Shown: positions 1 through 6,017, counted from the stretch's first letter. The stretch: 10,907 bases of DNA from Baffinella frigidus (GCA_026770585.1 MU646686.1:256348-267254); one strand, 5' to 3'. The notes: generated from the sequence alone by a model not told the origin. A program made the numbers and translations.

Positions 1-87
1 CCCCCTCACTGCCGTTCCTTGAAACGCCTGGTTGAGAGTTTAGGGTTTGCGAAATACCTGGCGGAGAGGCTAGGGTTTAGGGTGTAG

Positions 88-124
88 GGCGCGCGGGTAC
101 TGGCGGTCCGTCTCCGTCGTACAG
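88..124 (+). CDS. ASPM-like exon (IQ region, ends ...SVSVVQ)
   Basis: The acceptor is GTGTAG and the donor is CAG|GTTGTG. After one base that completes an upstream codon it encodes ARGYWRSVSVVQ. The last two residues, VQ, join to AHYRGWMER of the next exon and complete an IQ consensus (I/V-Q-x3-R-G-x3-R/K). That fit across the splice junction is the main support. The acceptor choice is approximate because the upstream sequence is G-rich telomere-like DNA. Confidence 0.65.
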
Positions 125-3100
125 GTTGTGATCCTCCCAGACTAACCCTTAAACCCTAAACGAGTAAACCCTCAACGCCAAACGTTGAACACTAAACCCT
201 AAACCATGCACCTCAAATCCCAAACCCTAACATACACCTCACCCCCAAACCCTACCCCTGAACATATACCCTACATCAGGCGCACTCCGAGCCCCCCCCC
301 TGACATTTCTGGAAACACACACGACCACACTGCGATCGAAGAAGCCTCAAATTTCCTCAACCCTCAGAAGTTAACGTCCCCGCCCTGGTCCACAGGCGCA
401 CTACCGGGGGTGGATGGAGCGGAAGAGGATGTGGGCGGCATGCCGGCAGCTGGCTACCAAGGCCCGCGACATGCGCCGGAGGATCGCCGACGCCCGCAAC
501 AAGATGCAGGTTTGAAAGCCCTGCTACCCGGTGGACCTTGGTCACGTTACATTCAGATTCGGGGTGCAGTGGGGACCCCATAGGCCCGCGACTTACCTTT
601 ATTAGTCAACCACCGCCGGATGATCGCCGACGCCCGGAACAAGATGCAGGTCCCAACCTCCAAATGCTCTGAACCCTAACACCTCAGAATCCAGACCCCT
701 CAGTAAAGCAACTCGATTTCAAGCCCTGATACCCTGAACCATGAGCCCCCCCCAATACATATGCAGGCCCTGGACCCCGCATGGAGGGGTTTAGGGTTTA
801 GGACTTAACAGTTTCGGGTTTCTAACCCCTGAACCCAAGAGTACAGGACGCTCGGCAACCGGACACAGTCAGGCCCCCTTCTTGCCTAATCCAAAATTAA
901 CCCCCTAAACACTCCACCCTAAAAACAGGAGCACATGACGCTGGGCAACCGGACGCAGTCGGGGCTGGACGTGCTCGTCCACTCCGACTCCATCTCGGCG
1001 GTGATCAAGGCCGTCGGAAGCCTCGAGGTGAACCATACATCCTACACCCTAGCCCCCAAACCCTCACCCGGAACACATCACCCCCAACTCCTGAACCCTG
1101 AAACCTGGAAGGCTCAAGGGAAACCCTGGAACCCTATCAACCCTGGACCGCTAAACTCTCAACCTTGGAAGCCCTAAACTTCAACCCCAACCCCACACCC
1201 TAACCACTTGAACCCCTCACCCATAAACCTTATCCCCTACCCCTAAACCTTATCCCCTAAGCCCTGAACCCTGTACCCTGGAAGCCTCAAGTTTTACCGG
1301 GGGTTACTTACCTCCTGGCCCTCAACCCTCATCGCAGGTGGCGACGCAGTGGTCGGACGTGTGCGCGCAGTGCATCGCAGAGCTGGGCGCGATCGACAAG
1401 CTCTACTCCCTCCTCCGCTCGTGCAACCGCTCCCAGGTTCCCTGTCCCCCAAACACCAAACCCCGACACCCCACACCCCAACCCCCACACTCCAAGCCCC
1501 AAGGGTCTAGCCCTGGACCTACGCCCTCCTCCGCTCCTGCAACCGCTCCCAGGTTCCATTCGTTGTTTTTTTGTGTTTGATGGTGTTGGGTTTAATGGTT
1601 TGGGGTCAAGGGTGTATGCCCTCCTCCGCTCCTGCAACCGCTCCCAGGTTCCATTCGTTGCTTTTTTTGTTTGATAGTGTTGGGTTTGATGGTTTGGGGT
1701 CAAGAGTGTATGCCCTTCTCCGCTCCTGCAACCGGTCCCAGGTTCCGTTCGTTGTTTCTGTGTTTGATAGTGTAGGGTTTGATGGTGTAGGGTCAAGGGT
1801 GTATGCCCTCCTCCGCTCCTGCAACCGCTCCCAGGTTCCGTTCGTTGTTTCTGTGTTTGATAGTGTTGGGTTTAATGGTTTGGGGTCACGAGTGTATGCC
1901 CTCCTCCGCTCCTGCAACCGCTCCCGGGTCCCAGCAAACACAGCAAACACCAAACCCCGACACCTCAACACCCCAACACCCACACTCCAAGCCCCACACT
2001 CCAAGCCCCAAGGGTCTAGCCCTGGACCCCTTTCCAGGTTACGTACTTGCGGAGCCATTTACCCCGCGTTGGAGCCATTTACCCCGCGTTGGAGCCATTT
2101 ACCCCGCGTTCAGCCTGCCTAAATGGCAACCCACAGGCCAACCACAGGCCTGACCCCTAACCCCCAACCCCCCAACAGCCGCACATCGTGCTCGCGCGGC
2201 AGACGCTCGCGACGCTGAACAACTTCACCAAGTACGGGGAGCGGTTCCGCGCGCACGTCGCGGTCCTCCCGCTCGCCGCGCAGGCCCTCGGAGAGGTACT
2301 TCACCCCGCATTCCCCATCAGAAAATTGAGTCACGCGGTGGTCACGCGGTGCTAGTGCCCCCATTAACCGCCGGATAGGGTGCGTGTGTCTCCGTTAACC
2401 GACGGATAGGGTCGAGGGTTTGCAAACCACCATCGGGGAGATACCTAACCCCAAACCCTACACCCGAAACCTGAAACATCATAATAAACCAACTTGACCC
2501 ACAAAACCATAAATCCCAAGCGGTAATCCCTAAACACGAGTCCCTGAACCCTCAACAACAACCCCCTAAACCTAAACAATAAACAATAAACAAAAACAAC
2601 AATCCCTAACCTCCCGCACCATACGACGAGTCCCTGAACCCTCAGCTACAACCCCCTAAAACCTAAACAATAAACAATAAACAATAACAACAATCCCTAA
2701 CCTCCCGCACCATACGACGCCAGGTGATGCAGACGATGTCGAACGACGAGGAGTGTGTGGCGCTCGCCGCGACCCTCCTCCGCTACATCACCAAGGATCC
2801 CAACGCGGCCGCGGTACCCCCACTAACCCTGAAACCCCTGAACCCTAGCCCCTGCACCCTGAACGCTGAACCCCAAACCCGAAACCCCAACACCTAAGAC
2901 TGTGAGTGGTTGGAGGACTCTATAAGCCCTGAGCCCTGAACCCCAAATCCTAGCCCCTGAAGCCTCAGATTGGAGAACGGTCGCCTCGATCGTTCCCGAG
3001 AGTAGCAACCCCGCGCCCCTCACGCGCTTCCCCTCAACCCCAAACCCTATCCGGCGGTTAATGGGGGCACACGAACCTCGTGACCACCTCGTGACTAGCG

Positions 3101-4525
3101 CTGCGCGCGCGTTAAACCCCAAAACCTCAACCCCAAACCCCAAACAGGCGATCGCGTCGATCTATCCCGAGAGCGGCAACCCCGCACCGATCACGCGCTT
3201 CACCGCGACGCTGGCTGCCTTCGAGAAGAAGGCCGGCGTCCGCCAGTCGCTCTCGGTGATACCCTAAACCCAAGCGAGAGAGAACTTACCTTTATTAGTC
3301 AACTACCGAGGCTCGTCACCTGTCCGACCGAGGCTCACATGCTATCCGGTGGACCTTGGTCACGGTACACCTCACACCATGAACCCCACACTCTCAGCCC
3401 CTGAAAGGTACATCCCAACCCCCTACTATGTAGGAGGTGGAGTTAGAATCCATCCGGAAAATGCTCGTATGAGCGGCCGACACGGGGTACAGTAAGTGGC
3501 ACAATGCGTGGCATGTGCGGCGCTGACGCTGGTTGTTTGGCAATAAATTATCAATCTCTCTCAAGCCCTAACCCCTAAACCCCGAGCGCTAATCCCTGAA
3601 TCCTGAACCCTAATTCATGCCCATACCCCAAACCTGAATCTCTACGAACAATGGATGGAGCGGCCGAAAACCTGAGCCACAACCCCCAAACCCTAGTTTG
3701 CTCATCCCATTCCCTGGAACAGGTCGCGCCGACGAACCAGATGCCGCCCAAGGCCGGGGTGCGCCAGTCGCTCTCGGTACGCTCCCCTTGCCCTGTTAAC
3801 CGCGAGCCCTATCCCCCTGAGCCCTACACACCAACCCCTCAAACCTACGAACAAAGAACGGAGCTCCCTAGCCCTAATCCCTGAATCCTGTAAGACCCTA
3901 AACCCTGAGCCCTAATGGCGCCCAAGGCCGGGGTGCGCCAGTCGCTCTCGGTACGCCCCAAGCCACACACCCTACATGTAACCCCTCAACCCTCAAATCC
4001 TCAACCCCGAACCCCATACCCCTGAAGACTACGCGCTAAACCCTGAGCGAGAAGCCGGGGTGCGCCAGTCGCTCTCGGCACGCCCCAACTCCTCTGCACC
4101 GTTAACCGCGAGCCCTATCCCCTTGAGCGCTACACACCAACCCCTCAAACCTACGAACAAACAACGGAGCTCCCTAACCCTGAAGACCCTAAACCCTGAG
4201 CCCTAATCCCTGAATCCTGTACCCAAATTGTTTCCCAAACCCCACACTCTAATCCCCCTACAGGGGTACCTCGCTCATAAGACCCCCCCCCCCCCCCCTA
4301 GGACCCTACAGTAGGCCCATGCCCAGTAGGCCCATGCCTAAGGCCCTACGGTGGTCCTAGGGGGGGAGGCGGTTTCTTATGAGCGAGGTACCCCTGTACA
4401 ACAATTCCTAATCCCCAAAACCTAAGCCCTAACCCCTACGCAAGGTCGCGGCGACCAAGGGCAAGGAAGAGCGCAAGACCCTGATCGTCAAGACCCTCAA
4501 GGCGGCCATCAAGGCTATCATCTAG
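88..4525 (+). CDS. ASPM: ASPM/abnormal-spindle-like protein, C-terminal part (spliced gene, 5' end outside window)
   Basis: Spliced gene model with exons 88-124, 396-509, 929-1027, 1338-1436, 2179-2295, 2724-2813, 3148-3255, 3723-3776 (optional) and 4445-4525. The joined product has an IQ motif (VQAHYRGWMER, split by the first intron), a basic helix, then TLGNRT, SLEVATQ, LLRSCNRS-x-PH and TLNNFTKYG. This order is characteristic of the armadillo-like C-terminus of ASPM/Asp proteins. In that family the protein binds calmodulin through IQ motifs and acts at microtubule minus ends and spindle poles; the N-terminal ASH and calponin-homology domains would lie upstream of this window. All complete exons are multiples of three and all visible introns are phase 0. 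Exons are G/C-rich at third positions while introns are telomere-like. No AATAAA was seen soon after the stop. The family assignment is strong. The last two or three exons are less certain because they lie among duplicated copies. Confidence 0.83.
125..395 (+). other. Intron 1 of the visible gene, telomere-like
   Basis: 271-nt intron rich in degenerate CCCTAAA, CCCCAAA and CCCTGAA units on the sense strand, especially 140-270. It starts GTTGTG and ends CCACAG. I see no conserved coding segment or structured RNA. Confidence 0.7.
396..509 (+). CDS. ASPM-like exon (IQ motif and basic helix)
   Basis: The acceptor is CCACAG and the donor is ATGCAG|GTTTGA; 38 codons, phase 0 at both ends. The product starts AHYRGWMERKRMWAACRQ and ends RRRIADARNKMQ. 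It is a long basic amphipathic helix expected of IQ-type calmodulin-binding repeats. The tail (474-509) is repeated at 614-649 in the following intron. Confidence 0.85.
582..649 (+). pseudogene. Partial copy of the IQ exon tail, interrupted by a repeat fragment
   Basis: 614-649 matches 474-509 (the MRRRIADARNKMQ-coding tail) at 34/36 positions and keeps CAG|GT at its end. Just upstream, 582-592 matches AGGCCCGCGAC of the same exon. Between the two parts lies a piece (about 591-613) of the dispersed repeat that forms the right end of the 275-bp element at 8576-8850. Confidence 0.75.
839..875 (+). pseudogene. Decayed copy of the TLGNRT exon head
   Basis: Matches 929-965 at 31/37 positions without gaps, encoding roughly EYRTLGNRTQSG. 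The AG acceptor before the true exon is AA here, so this copy is probably not spliced in. Confidence 0.75.
929..1027 (+). CDS. ASPM-like exon (TLGNRT...SLE)
   Basis: The acceptor is AAACAG and the donor is CTCGAG|GTGAAC; 33 codons, phase 0. It encodes EHMTLGNRTQSGLDVLVH and then SDSISAVIKAVGSLE. T-L-G-x-R-T followed by a leucine-rich helix and ending in LE, joined to VAT in the next exon, matches the start of the conserved C-terminal armadillo-like block of ASPM proteins. Its first 37 nt have a decayed copy at 839-875. Confidence 0.88.
1028..1337 (+). other. Intron 3, telomere-like
   Basis: 310-nt intron, GTGAAC to CGCAG, almost entirely degenerate CCCTAAA, CCCTGAA and CCCTTATCCC-type units. 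No exon copy or hairpin noticed. Confidence 0.7.
1338..1436 (+). CDS. ASPM-like exon (VATQWSD...LLRSCNRSQ)
   Basis: The acceptor is ATCGCAG and the donor is TCCCAG|GTTCCC; 33 codons, phase 0. The product runs VATQWSDVCAQCIAELGA and then IDKLYSLLRSCNRSQ. The SCNRS signature, followed across the splice by PH, is the strongest family mark in the window. The end of this exon is the source of the five-copy tandem array just downstream. Confidence 0.9.
1523..1930 (+). repeat. Tandem array: exon 3' end plus splice donor plus intron start (about 94-bp unit, four units and a fifth partial)
   Basis: Units start at 1523, 1618, 1712 and 1804 (95, 94, 92 and 94 bp), with a partial unit from 1898. Each begins with the end of the CNRSQ exon (GCCCTCCTCCGCTCCTGC...), then a CCCAGGTTCC donor, then a G/T-rich spacer. 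The last copy reads CCCGGGTCCC, so its donor context is altered. The parent exon end is 1403-1436. Sequence just after the parent (about 1445-1520) reappears after the last unit (about 1948-2030), so the array appears embedded in a larger duplication. Confidence 0.9.
2051..2110 (+). repeat. Three exact tandem copies of a 20-bp unit
   Basis: The unit GGAGCCATTTACCCCGCG (plus TT) occurs at 2051-2070, 2071-2090 and 2091-2110 without mismatch, which suggests recent slippage or unequal exchange. Confidence 0.95.
2179..2295 (+). CDS. ASPM-like exon (PHIVLARQTLATLNNFTKYG...)
   Basis: The acceptor is CCAACAG and the donor is GGAGAG|GTACTT; 39 codons, phase 0. It encodes PHIVLARQTLATLNNFTKYG followed by a helix ending PLAAQALGE. 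This matches the ASPM armadillo helix after CNRS (a TLxNLxKY-like pattern). It directly continues SCNRSQ from the previous exon. Confidence 0.88.
2296..2723 (+). other. Intron 5 with inverted-repeat fragment and a 90-bp tandem duplication
   Basis: It contains a segment (about 2333-2388, CCCCCATTAACCGCCGGATA) whose reverse complement occurs in intron 6 at about 3044-3096. The core GTTAACCGACGGATAGGG is repeated at 2395-2412. The 90-bp direct duplication is listed separately. Confidence 0.7.
2536..2716 (+). repeat. Direct tandem duplication of 90-91 bp before a 3' splice site
   Basis: 2536-2625 and 2626-2716 both run from ACGAGTCCCTGAACCCTCA to CTCCCGCACCATACG, including (AAACAAT)n runs. They differ at few positions. 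The second copy ends 7 nt before the exon at 2724, so the duplication carries the likely branch and acceptor region. Confidence 0.9.
2724..2813 (+). CDS. ASPM-like exon (VMQTMSNDEECVALAATLLRYI)
   Basis: The acceptor is ACGCCAG and the donor is GCCGCG|GTACCC; 30 codons, phase 0. An acidic turn (NDEE) and helix (VALAATLLRYITKDP) form an armadillo-like unit, as expected after the TKYG helix of ASPM proteins. A 90-bp tandem duplication sits immediately upstream of the acceptor. Confidence 0.85.
2978..3030 (+). pseudogene. Decayed copy of the AIASIYPES exon head
   Basis: Matches 3149-3201 at 44/53 positions with no gaps, encoding VASIVPESSNPAPLTRF in the same frame. No AG precedes it at the equivalent place, so it is probably not an exon. 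Confidence 0.8.
3044..3096 (-). repeat. Dispersed repeat in inverted orientation (partner at about 2333-2388)
   Basis: CCTATCCGGCGGTTAATGGG and the following GGCAC...GTGACCACC...GTGAC are the reverse complement of 2333-2388 with indels and mismatches. Both copies lie in introns of the same gene, so the transcript could fold across exon 2724-2813. Confidence 0.7.
3148..3255 (+). CDS. ASPM-like exon (AIASIYPESGN...EKKAGVRQSLS)
   Basis: The acceptor is AAACAG and the donor is CTCTCG|GTGATA; 36 codons, phase 0. The product is AIASIYPESGNPAPITRF, then TATLAAFEKKAGVRQSLS. A basic amphipathic helix near the C-terminus is plausible for the family but is not a diagnostic motif. Its head is copied at 2978-3030 and its tail at 3748-3776, 3915-3950 and 4052-4077. 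Confidence 0.75.
3256..3722 (+). other. Intron 7 with truncated mobile-element end
   Basis: After GTGATACCC it holds the last 69 bp of the 275-bp element family (3271-3339), then the 29-nt motif shared with 522-550. A stretch at about 3420-3560 is not telomere-like and I do not recognise it. Telomere-like units follow to the acceptor. Confidence 0.65.
3271..3339 (+). mobile_element. 5'-truncated copy of the 275-bp TG...CA element (right end only)
   Basis: Identical to 8782-8850 at 67/69 positions. Both copies end at GGCTCACA, after which the flanks differ, so this independently confirms the right boundary of the element. A further short fragment of the same region is at about 591-613. Confidence 0.85.
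3723..3776 (+). CDS. Possible short ASPM-like exon or cassette (VAPTNQMPPKAGVRQSLS)
   Basis: There is an AG immediately upstream (GAACAG) and the donor is CTCTCG|GTACGC; 18 codons, phase 0, so inclusion or skipping would keep the frame. The last nine residues, KAGVRQSLS, repeat the end of the previous exon. The first residues, VAPTNQ, resemble VAATKG of the terminal exon. It may be a real exon, an alternative cassette, or a duplicated remnant. Confidence 0.45.
3915..3950 (+). pseudogene. Copy of the KAGVRQSLS exon tail with donor kept
   Basis: Encodes MAPKAGVRQSLS and ends CTCTCG|GTACGC, like 3741-3776. There is no AG acceptor close upstream (CCCTAATG), so it is a likely inert or decoy donor. 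Confidence 0.8.
4052..4077 (+). pseudogene. Copy of the GVRQSLS exon tail with donor lost
   Basis: The sequence ends CTCTCG|GCACGC, so the GT donor of the sister copies is GC here. Its 5' side is shorter than in the other copies. It is the most decayed of the four. Confidence 0.8.
4261..4396 (+). mobile_element. Hairpin element A1 (CAGGGGTACC termini, TA target)
   Basis: 136-bp inverted repeat flanked by TA (4259-4260 and 4397-4398). Arms begin CAGGGGTACCTCGCTCATAA. The core has CCTAGG, CTACAGTAGG and a duplicated AGTAGGCCCATGCC, and there is a run of about 17 C. TIR sequence and TA target resemble pogo/Tigger-type Tc1/mariner MITEs; there is no room for a transposase. Confidence 0.85.
4445..4525 (+). 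CDS. Terminal ASPM-like exon with TAG stop
   Basis: The acceptor is CGCAAG; 26 codons plus TAG. The product is VAATKGKEERKTLIVKTL, then KAAIKAII. It is strongly basic and helical, and all frames before it join in phase 0. The last 31 nt including the stop recur at 9771-9801 with 28/31 identity. The acceptor (AAG) is weaker than the others, so the splice is less certain than the open frame. Confidence 0.6.
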   Translation, partial: VAATKGKEERKTLIVKTLKAAIKAII

Positions 4526-4537
4526 ATGCAGGGACTC

Positions 4538-4760
4538 AGTCCCGAGGCGGGTCTATCTCTCCGGGGAGGATGGGCCCGCCTGAGGCCATCAAGGCCGTCA
4601 ACTACCGGCCATTGAGGCCAGGCTAACTAGGGCAGCCGTAAGGGATGCGTGTCCTGAGGCGCGCCTATCCGTCCTGAGGTGGGCCTATCCGCCCCGAGGC
4701 GGGCCCATCAGTCCCGAGCGGGCCCATCCCAGGATTTTATCCGGAGGCGGGCCTATCCGC
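4538..4760 (+). repeat. GAGGCGGGCC-type satellite, diverged, array 1
   Basis: Starts 13 nt after the gene's stop codon. About eight degenerate roughly 20-bp units of CCCGAGGCGGGCCCATC type are present. Two decayed copies of the terminal exon tail are embedded (4575-4594 and about 4617-4632), the second followed by GGGATGCGTGTCCTGAGGCG, which is also seen at 9807-9825. Confidence 0.8.
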
Positions 4761-4795
4761 TCAACAACACCAGAACATGACATATTAACAGACTC

Positions 4796-4888
4796 ACAGT
4801 AGGACGCTCGAGCGCGGCGTGGAGCGGTCCTTAACTAGAAATAACAAGCGGGGAATCAAACGTTTCTTCTGTGTCTGCCGCTCCCTAC
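4796..4888 (+). repeat. Dispersed repeat D, copy 1
   Basis: CACAGTAGGACGCTC-GAGCGCGGCGTGGAGCG followed by TTAACTAGAAATAACAAGC-GGGGAATCAAACG and CTGTGTCTGCCGCTCCCTA. Related copies are at 5307-5395 and, for the second half, 5450-5500. I do not recognise a function. Confidence 0.75.
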
Positions 4889-4894
4889 AGTGTA

Positions 4895-5000
4895 TCCCTC
4901 AAGTGACCAACGGGCGAATAATCGCCCTACATGTAACTCGCCCTAGGCAGGTCCTAGGGCCCTACTGTAGGGCGTATGGGCCTACTGGTCACTTGAGGGA
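4895..5000 (+). mobile_element. Hairpin element B1 (TCCCTCAAGTG termini, TA target)
   Basis: 106 bp between TA dinucleotides (4893-4894 and 5001-5002). Arms TCCCTCAAGTGACC and GGTCACTTGAGGGA. The core has CCTAGGCAGGTCCTAGGGCC and CTACTGTAGGGCGTATG. Non-coding. Confidence 0.85.
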
Positions 5001-5080
5001 TATGAAGCGTGGCAGGACCGCCTCAGGAGAGGCCGCAGGCCTGGGAAAGGCCCGCTTCGGGACAGATGAAAGTAGGTGTA

Positions 5081-5195
5081 CAGGGGTACCTCGCTCATGA
5101 GAAACCGCCTTCCCCTAGGATCCTACAGTAGGACCATGTCTAGGGCCCTATGGTGATCCTAGGGGGGGGGGCGTTTCTTATGAGCGAGGTACCCC
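5081..5195 (+). mobile_element. Hairpin element A2, right end shortened
   Basis: Left TA at 5079-5080, then CAGGGGTACCTCGCTCATGA. The right arm ends at GTACCCC, lacking the final TG, and is followed by AA and then element B2. The core has CCTAGGATCCTACAGTAGG and CCTAGGGGGGG. Confidence 0.85.
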
Positions 5196-5197
5196 AA

Positions 5198-5298
5198 TCC
5201 CTTAAGTGGCCAGACCCCCAAATTTGCGGGCCAAGAGGTCCTAGGCAGGTCCTAGGGCCCTACCGTAGGGCGTATGAGCCTACTGGCTACTTGAGGGA
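5198..5298 (+). mobile_element. Hairpin element B2 (101 bp)
   Basis: TCCCTTAAGTGGCC to GGCTACTTGAGGGA, right TA at 5299-5300. The left dinucleotide is AA, directly against A2. The core AGAGGTCCTAGGCAGGTCC and CTACCGTAGGGCGTATGAGC is nearly identical to B4. Confidence 0.85.
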
Positions 5299-5306
5299 TA
5301 GCGGCT

Positions 5307-5500
5307 CACAGTAGGACGCTCCAGCGCGGAGCGGCGCGTTTTGACTTGAAAGGACAACCGGGGAACGTCTCTCTGTATCTGCCTCTCCCTAGCTTGCCAG
5401 GACCGGGTAGAAGGGGACATGACCTTTCTCGCCCCTGCTCAGACGCTGCCTTGACTAGAAATAACAACCGGGGAATCAAATGTCACCCTCTGTGTCGGCC
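5307..5500 (+). repeat. Dispersed repeat D, copies 2 and 3
   Basis: 5307-5395 is a diverged copy of 4796-4888. 5450-5500 repeats only its second half (TTGACTAGAAATAACAACCG-GGGAATCAAATG...CTCTGTGTC). The intervening AGCTTGCCAGGA...AGAAGGGGACATGACC...CCCCTGCTCAGAC (about 5391-5445) recurs diverged at 7491-7555. Confidence 0.7.
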
Positions 5501-5778
5501 TGAGGACTGCCCAGTCGGGTAGAAACTCCGGATCCTCTTGATAAATGTATCAACAGTGCAAGACCGACCAAAACCTCCTTAGGTTACATGTAGCTCTTGG
5601 CTGTCGGGGCTACTCGATGGCGTAGTGTGGTGGAGTGGATGCATAAACAGCCTTTGCGCTCGGTTGAGCGTGTCTAATGCTTGTACATCACACTTCCTAA
5701 AGTTGGTAATCGATTGATTGCTCTGCGGAAAGAGGAGTACTCGCCGTCAGGAACACACTACCGGACCTGATAACTATT
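5501..5778. other. Unassigned stretch with one arm of an inverted repeat
   Basis: 5535-5582 is a diverged reverse-complement partner of 5785-5832 (GGAGGTTTGGTCGG...GGTACAT). The rest (GTAGTGTGGTGGAGTGGATG, GGAAAGAGGAGTACTCGCCG) matches nothing I recognise. No open frame worth calling. Confidence 0.5.
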
Positions 5779-5923
5779 GTTGCTACAGGAGGTTTGGTCG
5801 GCCTGGCACTGAAGGTACATTCAACTAAAGCCAGGGGCACTCTCTCGATGGAACCACAAGTCTACATGTATGCACGCCACGCGTAGCAATAGCGTTACAC
5901 TCGTTCCACATCAGACCCTACTA
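5779..5923 (+). repeat. Dispersed repeat F, forward copy
   Basis: Reverse complement of 7246-7385 with substitutions and several indels. One frame reads VATGGLVGLALKVH in both copies, then the frames separate because of a one-base indel, and this copy meets a stop. Similarity without frame conservation argues for a repeat, not a gene. Confidence 0.75.
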
Positions 5924-5976
5924 AATAACTATGGATCGCAGATCCACGGCGAGAAAACCCCATACTCCCCGTAGGG

Positions 5977-6017
5977 CCCCGGTTTGACCGCCTCCACTAG
6001 CGGCGGTCAAACCGGGG
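5977..6017 (+). repeat. Perfect 16-bp stem hairpin
   Basis: CCCCGGTTTGACCGCC (5977-5992) and GGCGGTCAAACCGGGG (6002-6017) are exactly complementary, with a 9-nt loop TCCACTAGC. The arms share nothing obvious with families A, B or C. It could be a remnant of another hairpin element or a structured RNA. Confidence 0.9.

Larger units (their letters stand above)
510..928 (+). other. Intron 2 with two exon-fragment copies and dispersed-repeat pieces
   Basis: It contains a 29-nt dispersed motif (522-550, 27/29 identical to 3340-3368), a split copy of the preceding exon tail (582-649), a decayed copy of the following exon head (839-875), and telomere-like DNA. A G-strand telomere-like run (GGGTTTAGGGTTTAGG) lies at 787-802, opposite in sense to most of the intron. 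Confidence 0.65.
1437..2178 (+). other. Intron 4, expanded by tandem duplication
   Basis: 742-nt intron holding the 94-bp array, duplicated flanks rich in CCAACACCC and CCAAGCCCC, and three exact 20-bp repeats at 2051-2110. The last 60 nt before the acceptor are C-rich. Confidence 0.75.
2814..3147 (+). other. Intron 6 with decayed exon-head copy
   Basis: 334-nt intron of telomere-like DNA with a decayed copy of the next exon head (2978-3030) and an inverted dispersed repeat (about 3044-3096). Confidence 0.7.
3777..4444 (+). other. Last intron with segmental duplication and hairpin element
   Basis: About 3793-3914 and 4091-4210 are diverged direct copies (GTTAACCGCGAGCCCTATCC...ACGGAGCTCCCTA...CCCTAAACCCTGAGCCCTAA). 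Each is preceded by a copy of the KAGVRQSLS exon tail. The intron also contains hairpin element A1 (4261-4396). Confidence 0.75.

Noticed and set aside
206-583. 125-residue open frame on the plus strand
   Set aside because: It runs from telomere-like intron DNA into the IQ exon in the wrong frame; the IQ frame of 396-509 is the one with a recognisable motif and good splice sites.
1606-2058. 150-residue minus-strand open frame across the same array
   Set aside because: Antisense shadow of the tandem array, starting and ending inside intron repeats.
1571-2122. 183-residue open frame with repeated YALLRSCNRSQVPF
   Set aside because: It is a read-through of the 94-bp duplicated exon-end array including donor and intron sequence; units differ in length by amounts not divisible by three, so it is not a maintained coding repeat.
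3541-3550. AATAAA as polyadenylation signal
   Set aside because: CAATAAAT occurs at about 3540 inside an intron of the gene, upstream of the terminal exon, so it is not the gene's 3' end signal.
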